Below the pieces are notes generated by a model, which was not told the origin of the DNA, searched no databases, and saw nothing but the letters and a program-made list of their open reading frames with translations. From Lentisphaeria bacterium (GTDB lineage: Bacteria; Verrucomicrobiota; Lentisphaeria; Victivallales; Victivallaceae), in NCBI GenBank assembly GCA_022009855.1, contig CP091727.1, positions 2,294,001 through 2,358,000 on the forward strand: a stretch of DNA of 64,000 nt. The letters run 5' to 3'. Shown in pieces: positions 20,160 to 29,838 of the stretch. A program made the position numbers and the translations under genes. Position 1 is the first letter of the stretch, and every line of letters begins with the position of its first letter.

Positions 20160-22568
20160 CTATCGCTTGTGCTTGAGCTGCCATTCGTAAATGGAGGGCA
20201 CCGCCGGTTGAGGTCGGGGCAGGGCGGTATTCAGCGGAATGATTCGGTTCCCCTTTTCCAGAAACGGCTTGTGCAGCCCGGAGTACAGTTTTCCGTTCCC
20301 GCCGGAGAAGGTGTTGCCGATCAGTTCCACCCCGCCGCAGTCGGGGGGTGGCGAAGAGGAGGAAGGGGGGAATGCTGATCCTCCAGAATCACCGTGTTTC
20401 CGAGGAGAATATGATCGAAACTGAATGTCTTGAGGAAGAAGCCCACCCCTTTTTTTCACCCGGAGCCGGTTCCAGGCGAAGATCCAGTTCTCGTTCATGC
20501 CGCCGAGAAAGACTCCGTCGGCGATGGAACTGCCGTCGCAGTTGTAGACCACGTTGCGGGGGCCGTTTGGACCGTGTCCACCGTCTTCCGGCGAGGAGGC
20601 CCAGAAGATGTTGCCGTAGCCGCCGAACTCCCGGGTGTCGCTGATGATCGTACAGTTTTCGAACAGGTTTTCCGTGCTCCATCCGGCGTGCCACTGCGCG
20701 TCACTGTGGTAGAATCTGCCGTTGCGGATCACGTTGCCGGAGGCCCCCATTGCACGAGCGGCGCATGGCGCATCCGTCGGGTGATGATGCCGTCGATCAG
20801 GCAGTCGGAACAGTTGTCCCATCCGGCATAGGCGGTACCTCCTCTGTCGTTGAATCGATTCCCGTCGAATTCACAATTCAGAATGGAGCAGAATTTCGCA
20901 TGAGTTCCGTAAACCGGATTGTGACCGCACCGGAGAACCCTGAGATCTTTGGCGACGCAGTCGGAAGCGTATTCAAACGTGACCGAACTCAACCAGTAAT
21001 CGAACTTCGTCTCAAGGGTCATTCCCTCGATGCGCCCGCCGCGGATACTGTCGAATTTCCGCACGAACGAGAGATCTGCCGCCGGATAGTCCTGCCGCAG
21101 CGGCTGATTGAAGGTCAGTTTCCGGCCTTCCACCTTCTCGATGAACAGATGGGTGCTGCGGAAGTTGCCCCAGTTGCAGGCGTTGCCGGTCACGGCGCGG
21201 CGTGCCGGAGTCTCCTGTGCCCGCAGAACGACGATATCTCCCTTCCGGAAAGGATGAGAACTCTCACAAAGTTCCACGGAGAACTCACCCCTTGTCCCAT
21301 CTTTTGCAATCCGGTAATCTCGATACCGAAATCCCTTCCCTTGAAACGAAATGAAACTCCTGGCCGCATTCGTCGGCAGCGTGGGGAGGACGGCGGGGTC
21401 AATGATGACCTCCGCTTCTGCCGTGGAGGTTTTTCCATCCCAGTATTCCGCCGTCCCGCGCAGTTTATGTTTTCCCGGCCTGATGGAGTTCGGCAATTTT
21501 TTTACATGGAATGAGACGAAGTCAGAATGCAGATTCCGGGTATATCTGCTGAACTCTTCCCCATCCACTTCCAGTTTCAGCGAACGCAGTCCCGCCGGTC
21601 TGGCGTAGAGGTGAATCGGTTGTTCCGGTGCAATCCGGCTGCCGTTCTCGATCCCGTACAGATCGATCCGATCATCACCGGTGTCATAGGTCAGATCGAT
21701 CCGGGTCTGATCTTTTCCCGCTCCTTTCAGGGACACGAAATCCTTTGCGATGGTCAGCATCTTCGACAGCTTGAAGTGACCGGCGGGGATTTCGACCGTC
21801 CCGCCATCGACGGGCAGTGAATCGATCGCCTTTCGCAGCGGCTCGTAAAGGTCGTCTCCGCTTCTCACCGCAAGGTGGATCACGGTTTGCCCGCCTGTTT
21901 CAATACCTCTTCCCGGGCCCCGGCATAGGTGAAGTCCGGTAGACGATGCCGTCTGGACCGGGAAAGTCCGCCGCCGTCAGCTTCGCTTTTTCCGACGGGC
22001 GGATCTTGTACTGCGGTTTCCATGGAGGAGGTTCCGAAACCACGGGCAGAACTTCCAGCCGGATGTCATCCAGCCGGACAGTCTGTTTCACCCGGTACGG
22101 GATGTAAAGTTTCAATATCGCATAGCTGGTATCGTCGGAATAGGCCGCCCTCTGAAATCGACATCGAGCCATGCAGATGTCGATACCGGAGCACTGCCGT
22201 AGTGAAATCCGTTGTCGCCGATTTTGCGATTTTTCGCATCGTAGAATTCCGATTCCGACGGTGGCACCGTATCCTTCGGCAAGCTGAATTTTTCCGGTCA
22301 CCCGGTAGAGACCACGGGAAACCGGAATTTTTCTGGACCGGAGAACGCCGCAATGACGCTTCTCCGGATTCCTTTTGGGGTCGAACCGGATTTCCGCGGC
22401 TTTCCTGCCGGTTGCGGCTGTGCCGGTAATGGTGACTGCCGCCCGGCTCCCGGGAATGTGCCATTCCTTCAGACCGGATTCGAAACCGTCTTCAAATCTG
22501 ATTTCGTTTCCCCATGCCGCAGTGCACAGAAATGCCGCGGCCAGCAGAGTGATCTCAATTTTGCTCAT
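20160..22568 (-). CDS. Secreted right-handed beta-helix protein, probable polysaccharide lyase or hydrolase (frame breaks)
   Basis: Starts MSKIEITLLAAAFLCTAAWG, a signal peptide. An N-terminal jelly-roll-like region (RFEDGFESGLKEWHIPGSRA) may bind carbohydrate. The second half is a pectate-lyase-like helix: LYEPLRKAIDSLPVDGGTVE then IPAGHFKLSKML, repeated short strands such as GRIEGMTLETKFDYW, CVAKDLRVLRCG, CSILNCEFDGNRFNDRGGTA, NVIRNGRFYHSDAQW, and GGVELIGNTFSGGNGKLYSG. Frame breaks lie near 22150, 21900, 20760 and in G runs near 20345 and 20450; corrected length about 800 residues. Substrate cannot be assigned. It starts 7 bp after the pseudopilin gene and belongs to the regulator-pseudopilin-enzyme cassette. 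Confidence 0.75.
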
Positions 22569-22574
22569 TTTTAT

Positions 22575-23327
22575 CTATAGAAACATATTGTTGATGCTGT
22601 TGGGAAACATCTGAAGCAGTTTTTCATCGGAGTCGTAGATATTGAAACTTGCGGCATGGCCATCGAGAAAAACGGCATTGGCTCTCTCATTGCCGTGGCA
22701 GTTGTTGATATATCTCGACGATGTGCTTGTCCAGTTGTTGCGGTCCCAGAAGGAAATGGAGCTGTAATTGCCGAAACACTGGTTGTCCTGAACAAAGGTA
22801 TCCAGAAATCCCGGTTTGGCCGCCGGGGCACGGTATCGGTTGATTTTCGGCATCTGCTGGTTGTTGGTGGATGCCGCGCTGTATCCGAGTACCCGTGCCG
22901 CCAGCCCGTAAGTGCCCAGCGTCAACGGAGTGCCAGACAGCGGCAGGTTGATCTGTCCGACGTTGGAAGGAGGAGTCCCCTTGTAGTTGTCGTAGGCCGG
23001 ACAGAAGGTGACTTTGCTCCTGGATGGTGTATAGAAGATTCTGCGGTTGATGTAACCGGCGAGAAACAGTTTGAGCCACGGATAGCAGCCGGAAGTGTTG
23101 TCGCAGGCCGGAATAAACCCGTCGTAATCATTGACGTAAAGGGAAATCCAGGTGCCGTGCTGCTTGAGGTTGCTGATGCACTGCGTGTTTTTCGCCTTGT
23201 CCCGCGCCTGATTCAGCGCCGGGAGCAGCAGGGCCGCCAGAATCGCAATGATTGCTATTACGACCAGAAGTTCAATTAAGGTAAAACGATTTTCCATCCG
23301 GAACCAGTTTTCTGACCTTGTCGCCAT
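22575..23327 (-). CDS. Pseudopilin-like protein 1 (N-methylation leader, H-X9-DG type)
   Basis: Intact 250 residues. The leader is MATRSENWFRMENR, then FTLIELLVVIAIIAILAALL, the class III (type IV pilin/GspG-like) hydrophobic helix, then LPALNQARDKAKNTQCISNL. The C-terminal part ends ERANAVFLDGHAASF, the H-X9-DG-like element of Planctomycetes/Lentisphaerae pseudopilins. Start at 23327 has GGGGAGG five bases upstream. The residue before Phe is Arg, not the usual Gly of prepilin peptidase sites. It lies between the GntR-SBP regulator (16 bp) and the beta-helix gene (6 bp), so all three are one operon. Confidence 0.85.
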   Translation of the reverse strand: MATRSENWFRMENRFTLIELLVVIAIIAILAALLLPALNQARDKAKNTQCISNLKQHGTWISLYVNDYDGFIPACDNTSGCYPWLKLFLAGYINRRIFYTPSRSKVTFCPAYDNYKGTPPSNVGQINLPLSGTPLTLGTYGLAARVLGYSAASTNNQQMPKINRYRAPAAKPGFLDTFVQDNQCFGNYSSISFWDRNNWTSTSSRYINNCHGNERANAVFLDGHAASFNIYDSDEKLLQMFPNSINNMFL

Positions 23328-23343
23328 GAACGCCTCCCCGTTT

Positions 23344-24685
23344 TTATGCAGTTTTCAGATCTGCGTTTTTGATTTCAAGAAAAATTCTGACCGCATCGGC
23401 CAGTTTTCTCAAAGACTCTTCCAGCGGTCTTTCCGGTTCCCGGATGATCTGGCAGATTCCGCTCTGGATCAGATTCATCAGCTCGGGGGAGTTGAGGTTG
23501 TACTCCGCGAACATGTTGTTCATCTCCGTCAGGAAGAGAAGGTCGCGCTTGTCGGTGAGATCGATCGTCTTCTGCGCGGAGGATTTGCGGATCGGAATGC
23601 CGTACTTCTCCGCCGCGATGTAGTCCTGCACCTCCTCGGAAAGCATGAATGCGAGGAAGCCGCGGATCATATCCGAATCGACACACTCTTTGCGCACACA
23701 GAGCAGGTCGGTGGCCTGCGACATCTTGTCTGTTCCCCCGGCATACGGGGCATGGGAACCACGCCCCAGTCATCGAAATTGCGATGATTCAGATAACAGA
23801 GAATCTCCTGTTCCGACAACAGGAAGGCCGTTTCTCCGGAAATGAAGGATTCCAGATGAGGATCCGCAATCTCCTGCTGTTCCAGAACTCCGGAGAGTTC
23901 TCGCACCGCCCGGATTCCGGCCATCGTCTCCGGGGAATCGATCCGCACCGGATTGGCTTGATCCTGCTCCACCAGGGCTCCGCCGCTGCGGATGACGAAA
24001 TTGATCCAGTAATGGGGATCCGAATGGTAATTCAGGATCAAACCCGGCTGCATGGTCCGCTTCAGGAGCTTGAGCGAATCGATGAAGTCGCTCCATTGCC
24101 AACCGGGTTTCGGTTCCGGGCAGCCGTTTCGTTTCAGCACGTCCCGGTTGTAAAACATCACTTTCGGAGAGAAAATGAAGGGGATTGCGAACATGCTGCC
24201 GTCCGGATTCCGGAAGTATTGAAAAGGAAACTCGAAGAACACCGACGCATCCGGAAACAGCTCGTTGAAATAAGGCGCGAGATCGAGGAATTCATTCCGA
24301 TGCTGCTGCACGTACAGCGTCGGCTGCAGTTCGAACATCCCGTTGTGAAAACTCCCGGCAGAGCCGGAGCTCCGGAAGCCGTTTCGCCAGAAGTTTCCGG
24401 AACCCGGAAATCCAGAGCAGTTCCGTATCCGGTTTGAAGATGACAAAATGGTTCGACAGCAGACCGTTCCGCCACCCTTCGCGCACCACGGAGCCCCTGC
24501 CGGTTGATCGAACGCAGAATTCCGGCATTCGACAGAACGTTGACCGCATGCTGAACGATCGCGAACGAGGCGCCGACCTCCTGTGTCAGCTTCCGCGCTG
24601 CCGGAATCGCCGCTCCCTCCCTATATTCCCCGGATTCAATCCGGTTGAGAATATAATCGCAGACCTGTGAAATCTTGTCTTTCAT
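23344..24685 (-). CDS. GntR helix-turn-helix fused to a solute-binding-protein domain (frame breaks)
   Basis: Residues 1-70 are a GntR winged helix (MKDKISQVCDYILNRIESGE, AAIPAARKLTQEVGASFAIV). There is no signal peptide. From about residue 85 the sequence is an ABC sugar-binding protein (SBP family 1): YVQQHRNEFLDLAPYFNELF, IPFIFSPKVMFYNRDVLKRN, GWQWSDFIDSLKLLKR, HYWINFVIRSGGALVEQ, FISGETAFLLSEQEIL, then MIRGFLAFMLSEEVQDYIAA and a helical C-terminus. Frame breaks near 24500, 24360 and 23730. Corrected length about 447 residues. It is probably a cytoplasmic sugar-responsive regulator of the pseudopilin and beta-helix genes that follow. Fusion rather than two genes is favoured because no start or Shine-Dalgarno separates the parts. 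Confidence 0.75.
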
Positions 24686-24710
24686 CCATCACCTGTTCGT
24701 CTCTATATAA

Positions 24711-24739
24711 ATTATACGATATTTCTCTGATTATGTCAA
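24711..24739 (-). promoter_or_regulatory. Consensus promoter of the GntR-SBP cassette
   Basis: On the minus strand: exact TTGACA (24739-24734), 17 bp spacer, exact TATAAT (24716-24711), 26 bp before the regulator ATG at 24685. It would drive regulator, pseudopilin and beta-helix gene together. Confidence 0.82.
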
Positions 24740-24846
24740 TAGCCCGGCGAAAAATTTTAGAAAAAAAGTTGAATTTACCGTCAATGTGGATGGAAATTAT
24801 CTTCCTGTTCTGTTTTTACAAACGATTTCTCTGTTTGACATAATCA
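24728..24846. repeat. Perfect 12-bp inverted repeat TGATTATGTCAA / TTGACATAATCA
   Basis: Arms at 24728-24739 and 24835-24846, 95 bp apart. The left arm overlaps the -35 box of the regulator promoter; the right arm has no matching -10. Possible operator pair or duplicated promoter element; function inferred only. Confidence 0.5.
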
Positions 24847-24953
24847 TGGTTTCTTTGCGCTTCTCCTCAGGAAAGCCGGAACGTCCGGCGGCGCAGCCGA
24901 CCCCGTTTCCCACGGGGATGACGTGAAAAAATGAAAATTTCATCGGGAGGAAT

Positions 24954-24982
24954 TTGACAATCGGCTTTCCATTGATTATAAT
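24954..24982 (+). promoter_or_regulatory. Consensus promoter P2 of secreted-protein gene B
   Basis: Exact TTGACA (24954-24959), 17 bp, exact TATAAT (24977-24982), with the same TTGACAATC extension as P1 and P3. It lies 85 bp before the ATG. Confidence 0.87.
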
Positions 24983-25066
24983 ACAATGACTGTACTCGTG
25001 CCGGCTCCGGAGGGGAAGAAAACGGGGCGGCGGTATTCACCATCATCCGGAAGAAAGGAGTCCGTC

Positions 25067-25653
25067 ATGAAGCTTTTTGCAACACTTATTCTCTCCACCA
25101 TGGCTGCCGCATCTCTGGTCGCAGCCTCCATCCCCGGTGTGATCTCAACGGGGCGGGCAAGAGCGGCAATGTCAAGTTGAATCCGGGGACCTTGGATGGC
25201 GGTATGCGGGTCGCCCGGCAGACCTGGGGGCCGGAGGAGACGCGTCAGTTCCGGCTTGTCGCCGTCGCCGCCAAACCGGTCGGCCCGGAATGGACGCTCT
25301 GCAAATTCACCTTCACTCCGGAAACATCCGGTTCCGTCTATCTTGCCGTCGGCGGACAGTGGGCGAAGCCCCCGAAGCCCCGCGGCTGGCTGGCCGTCAG
25401 CAAACTTTCCGTCAACGGTACGCCGGTTTCCAACGCCGATCTCAAGAAGGTGAGCGACCGCAACGGCAAGCAGATTCCGAACGGGTTCTGGGTCTACGGC
25501 AAGACGGTCTATGTCGCGGACGGCGGTCCGGATGGCGCCGCGGCCATGCTGGTCAATCACGACAGCCGCCTTACCCGCGTCATCAAGGTCGAAGGCGGTC
25601 AGCCGGTCACTGTCGAGTATATGGCCAAGGCTGTTGAGACTCCGGCCAACTGA
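25067..25653 (+). CDS. Small secreted protein, family member B (one frame break)
   Basis: Paralogue of the gene at 19462. The signal peptide MKLFATLILSTMAAASLVAA is followed, after one break near 25140, by GNVKLNPGTLDGGMRVARQT, WTLCKFTFTPETSGSVYLAV, GGQWAKPPKPRGWLAVSKLS, DRNGKQIPNGFWVYGKTVYV, ADGGPDGAAAMLVNHDSRL and QPVTVEYMAKAVETPAN. The Shine-Dalgarno leader aagaaaggagtccgtc is identical to that of the other two members. The break sits where the other copies read P/R-CD, and one added base restores Cys-Asp, so I regard it as a read error. Function unknown. Confidence 0.76.
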
Positions 25654-25680
25654 CCGGTGAATTCCCTGCGTTCCGACACT

Positions 25681-25706
25681 GCGCCCGCGGCAACCGTTGC
25701 GGGCGC
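25681..25706 (+). terminator. Hairpin after gene B (no U tract)
   Basis: 8-bp perfect stem GCGCCCGC / GCGGGCGC with loop GGCAACCGTT. The loop shares GCAACCG with the terminators of genes A and C, but the 3' side reads CATTCTGC instead of a T run, so termination may be leaky or the hairpin may stabilise the mRNA. Confidence 0.55.
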
Positions 25707-25792
25707 CATTCTGCATCCCCCTCTCCGGAAGAAGTTTTGAACCCGTTTTCGTTTCGCCGCAAAGAAAAAAACGTTTTTCCGGAATCGACGAT

Positions 25793-25821
25793 TTGACAAT
25801 CCGGAAAGGTGCAATTATAAT
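25793..25821 (+). promoter_or_regulatory. Consensus promoter P3 of secreted-protein gene C
   Basis: Exact TTGACA (25793-25798), 17 bp, exact TATAAT (25816-25821), again with TTGACAATC. It lies 81 bp before the ATG, matching the spacing of P1 and P2. Confidence 0.87.
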
Positions 25822-25901
25822 AATATTGTATTTCTTTCGTTTGCCGATGGGGATTCTTCGGTGTAACGGCGTATCATCAAGCAAAAAGAAAGGAGTCCGT
25901 C

Positions 25902-26484
25902 ATGAAACTGTTCGCAACACTTGCTCTCGCCGCCATGACCGCAGTACCGCTCTTCGCCGCCTCCATCCGCGGTGCGACATCACCGGGCTGGACAAGGCCG
26001 GGAAGGTCAAACTCACTCCGGGCAAGATCGAGGGAGGGTTGCGGGTGAGCAACCAGAACTGGGGTGCGGAGGAGACCCGCCCGTTCCGTCTGACCGCTGC
26101 CGGCAAGGCGATCGGTCCGAGTGGACTCGTTGCAAATTGACCTTCATTCCGGAAAATTCCGGCAAGCTGCAGCTTGCCCCTTTGCGGACAGGCGGCGAAG
26201 AAGGTGGAGGATCGCGGCTGGCTTACGGTCACCAACCTTTCCATCAACGGCAAGCTGGTTCCCAATGCCGATCTGAAAAGGTGTATGAACGTAACGGCAA
26301 GCAGATTCCGAACGGATTCTGGTTCAATCGGAATCCGGTTTACGTTTCTGACGGCGGCCCGGACGGGGCTGCGGGCGTAACGGTCAACCATGACAACCGT
26401 CTTATCCGGCCCTTTATGGTGGAGGCGGGCAAGCCGGTCACGATTGAGTTCATGGCCAAAGCTGCGGAGGCCCCGGCAAAGTAG
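25902..26484 (+). CDS. Small secreted protein, family member C (about four frame breaks)
   Basis: Third paralogue, in tandem with member B. Signal peptide MKLFATLALAAMTAVPLFAA; corrected mature sequence CDITGLDKAGKVKLTPGKIE, GGLRVSNQNWGAEETRPFRL, CKLTFIPENSGKLQLA, RGWLTVTNLSINGK, YERNGKQIPNGFWFNRNPVY, VSDGGPDGAAGVTVNHDNRL and GKPVTIEFMAKAAEAPAK. It is closest to member A in the DRGWL and YERNG segments. Breaks lie near 25970, 26120, 26180 and 26275, three of them in G/C or A runs. Same leader and hairpin type as the other members. No function can be assigned. Confidence 0.72.
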
Positions 26485-26504
26485 GCGGCTCCGAATATGA
26501 GTCA

Positions 26505-26540
26505 ACGCGCCCGCGGCAATCGCAACGGGCGCGTTTTTTT
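26505..26540 (+). terminator. Rho-independent terminator of gene C
   Basis: 9-bp stem ACGCGCCCG / CGGGCGCGT (26505-26513, 26526-26534) with the related loop CGGCAATCGCAA and a run of seven T. Confidence 0.9.
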
Positions 26541-26596
26541 CCGGGCTTCCACATACGGCAGCGGCAGGTTTCCGGTCACCTTACAGGCATTCCGAC

Positions 26597-29042
26597 TCAA
26601 TAGAAGCGGATATTCCTGATCCACAGCGTCGATTTTGGGGTCTGTGGACAGGAGCCGATTTCGATCTCCCGGATCGATGCGGAGTCCCCCAGATTCTCGT
26701 TCAGGAAGACGGTGAAGGTCTTCCAGTTGGAATCCAGCGTGTCGAAACTTCTTCCGGAGAATACCTTCTGTTTCCTGTCGGTGATCAGGTAGGCACCGTA
26801 ATATTTGTAACCGGCTTCGGCACTCGCCTTGTCGGTGCGCGCTTCGTAGGTCATGGCGTAGCAATCCTTCAGGCTTTCCGCCGGCAGTTTCAGCCGGTAA
26901 CGTGGATACAGCCAGCGGTCCAGCACTTGAAAGGACGCATCGATGCGCATCGCGTTTTCCTGCGGATCGTCGGAAATTTTCAATGTCCCGCTGCTCCAGG
27001 GTTTCCATTCGGCGGCACGGGGTGTAATCGCAAGCCTGGGCTGATCCAGCCGGGGCGGGAAGTAGAAGCGCATGACCAGCGGATGTGCCTGATTGAGGCT
27101 GTCGCCCACCCGGATCGGCGTGAAGTTCTTTTCCGGGCAGGAGAGTTTCCAGCGGAACACCTTTCCCTGCATCGGCGGCAGGGTTTCCGCACCCTGCGAC
27201 GGGGTTTCCGTGAGGATGCCTTCGCCGGAGACGTTCAGGCGGATCGTCTGCGGCGTGTCGGAGAGGTTGAAGGCCCGGACGACCAGCTCGAACTCGCGGG
27301 CCCGCACGATGTAACCGCTCCGCATCCGCGCCATCTTTTCAAATTCGGTGCGGAGCAGGACCGGACGCGCGGCAGGCCGCTGCCGCCGGTTTGCCCGGAA
27401 GCGATCGCGGATCCGGGTGAGGACGTTCTGCGAATCGACCGGCAAGAGACTCCCGGCTGGAGTTCGGCATAGAGGATGTTTCCGGTGAAGGCGTACGCTC
27501 CGTCGGCATCCGGCTTCCGTTCGGCGCCGTCCATCTGGAAGACCGCCTTTACCGGAACTGTCCGCAGCGGGAGCGGTTTGTCGACGCCTGCCGGATCGCG
27601 GTAGATGACGAGAATCCGCCGTCCGCCGTTCTCAAAGAGCAGCGCCTCTTCGCAGCCCGGAATCTTCTCCGTCAGAGTGCCGGTATAACGGAGGTTGGAG
27701 AGCATCCGCACCGCGGTGGCGTAGGCCGCCAGGGTTCGCTGCGGCGAGAGCGACCAGTCGAGCAGCGAGAACACCTGATTGAAATTGTAATCTTCCGGAC
27801 TGAAATGCAGCTGGAACTGGAAGAATTTCTCCACCCCCATGGCCCGGGCGTCGATCGCTTTCCGTACCGAGGCGTCGGCGCAGGCCAGATCCTCGGCGAC
27901 CACCGGCCGCAGGCCGCCATGATACCACGCCTTGCCGGATTCGGTGATCCACAGCGGCGGGACGCTGCCGGAGGAGAAGCGTTCCAGCTCAGAAGTGAGC
28001 AGATCCAGCCGACGCCTCATTTCCGGTGGTTCGGCGTAGCCGTTGACGCCGAAGATGTCGATGCTGTCGAAGTAGCCGTTTTCAAAGAAACTTTGCAGAT
28101 ATTCCGGGCGGACGATACAGGATTCGGCGAATCCGGAGAACGCCATCCCGACCAGCGGCGTGGAAAGCGAACTGCTGTCGAGCAGATAACGCATGTAATG
28201 CCCCAGCAGAGAGATGGCGTCCGGCGGCGCGGCGACCCGTTCCATATCCCACTCATTGCCCGCCTGGGCGCCGCTCGCCTGAACCGCGTCGAGCTGGAGC
28301 ATCTTCCGGAGAATCGGGGTGAATCGGGCATAGTCCAGCGGCAGGACCTGCGGCTGTTTCCGGGAGAAAATTCCCTCCGCGCCGCACCAGCCGGGGAAAT
28401 GTGCGTAATACATCAGAATGTGGAGGCCGTTCTCCCGTGCCGCGTTCTGCGTCTCCTGCGCAAGATCGACATTGTAAAGAAATTTTCCCGGTGCGGGAGC
28501 CTGTTTCCAGAGCGTATCCATTTCGCGCAGCTGGCCGATGCCCAGCCTCCGCAGGAGGCGCATGTGCTGACGAATGGTTTCCGGCTTCGCAAAAATGCCG
28601 TTCCGGTAGCGCGGCTGGCCCGGGCGGCTGTAGACCATGGAGGAAAAGACCGAATTCACCCCCCAGTAGCCGTCCTCCACCTTGTCGAAGGCGTCGAAGG
28701 CGTAGACGCCGATCCGCTGATTCAGTTCGGGGAAGGAGAGATCGGTCAGCCCGCGGGGAAAACTCTCCCGGAGGCGCAGTTCGCCCTTTTCCGCCATGGC
28801 GGAACCTTTGCGGAACACCTTCCGGCATAGTCGCTCATCTCATAGCGGAGCGACGAATTTTCCGGCATTCCCTTCAGTTGAAGTTCGATTACCGCCGGCT
28901 GGTCCGGCGCGACGAAGAAGGTGTTCAGATCCTTGGGGAATAAATATTTCTGCGGCTCCTTGAATCCGCCGGAACCGGCCGCCGCCGGCACTGTGGCAAG
29001 TGCGAAGAGGAGCAGTGACAGGATCAGAAAGCGTGATTTCAT
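26597..29042 (-). CDS. Secreted glycoside hydrolase, clan GH-A type TIM barrel (two frame breaks)
   Basis: Signal peptide MKSRFLILSLLLFALATVPA, a short N-terminal beta region, then a barrel: FDKVEDGYWGVNSVFSSMVY, LRRLGIGQLREMDTLWK, ILMYYAHFPGWCG, QAGNEWD (putative acid/base Glu after strand 4), IDIFGVNGYAEPPEM, LWITESGKAWYHGG (putative nucleophile Glu after strand 7), FFQFQLHFSPEDYNFNQVFS. The C-terminal 280 residues are beta-rich (LVVRAFNLSDTPQTIRLNVS and so on) and may bind glycan. Breaks near 28805 and 27450. Corrected length about 815. Substrate and exact GH family not recognised. 69 bp after pseudopilin 2 on the same strand; organised like the protein at 52518. Confidence 0.74.
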
Positions 29043-29111
29043 AATGGATTCCCTTTGCTGTCGGTTGAGTTTTCATTTTTCGCGGAACATCTCCGGGGAG
29101 TTTCGGGGAAA

Positions 29112-29838
29112 TCATCTGCCGGCGGTGATTTCCGTTCCGTCAAAGGTGCCCCAGAAATAGTTGGCCTTTTCGACGCCGTAATCACCGTTCCAGGGTGCGA
29201 CGAACGGGAAGCCCTGGTGCATGGCGGTTTTGACGTGGCCATCCATGTAGAGGACGTTGATCCCGGATGAGCCGCCATGTCGCCAGAGTTTCGGTTCATA
29301 GGGAAACACCGAGCAATACTGGCCCGGCGTGTTGCCCGGCCAGGCACAGCCGTTCGGCGTGTTGGCTCCGGAGTAGACCTGATAGATATCCATCATGACG
29401 CCGCGGCGGGAGGGCTGCTTGATGCCTTTTGCGTTGCGGCTTTCCAGCTTCAGATTCAGCCTGTAATCGACCACGCCCTGCTGGCGCGGAATCGATACAG
29501 ACGAGGGGCAGTCGTAGGGGGCAGGGGCGTGGTGGTCTGCAGAACATCGCCGTAGACGATGCAGTTGACCTTTTCACTCCCCGGGTGGGCATAGATGTAG
29601 AAGACATCCAGCCAGCCGCCGGAGTTGGCTCCCCAGTTGCTGAAGGCCGCGGGGAACCAGTCGCCGTAGTCATTCATATAGAGAGAATGATTTTCCCCTG
29701 CTGATTGAGATTGTTCTGACAGCTGACGTCACGCGCTTTCGCCCGTGCTTTGTTCAGCGCCGGCAGCAGCATGGCCGCCAGAATCGCAATGATTGCAATT
29801 ACGATGAGCAATTCAATGAGCGTAAATATCTTCTTCAT
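29112..29838 (-). CDS. Pseudopilin-like protein 2 (two frame breaks)
   Basis: Start at 29838 preceded by AGGAGGTTCTCC: MKKIFTLIELLIVIAIIAIL, then LPALNKARAKARDVSCQNNL, NQQGKIILSI and, after breaks near 29677 and 29470, NDYGDWFPAAFSNWGANSGG, LKLESRNAKGIKQPSRRGVM, GINVLYMDGHVKTAMHQGFP (H-X9-DG-type element). About 240 residues. The position before the methylatable Phe is Ile. It lies between the alpha/alpha-type protein gene, overlapping its 3' end, and the glycoside hydrolase gene, so the three form an enzyme-pseudopilin-enzyme operon. Confidence 0.8.

Larger units (their letters stand above)
24686..25066. other. 381-bp regulatory intergenic region between the GntR-SBP gene and secreted gene B
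   Basis: No coding sequence is supported here. The AT-rich left half holds the minus-strand regulator promoter and one arm of a 12-bp inverted repeat. The second arm lies at 24835-24846. A GC-rich segment (24870-24920) with a ccccgtttcccacgggg hairpin precedes promoter P2 at 24954. Confidence 0.7.

Noticed and set aside
24835..24862. TTGACA at 24835 as another promoter for gene B
   Set aside because: No -10 box at the proper distance (the sequence there is CGCTTC); the exact promoter at 24954 is far better.
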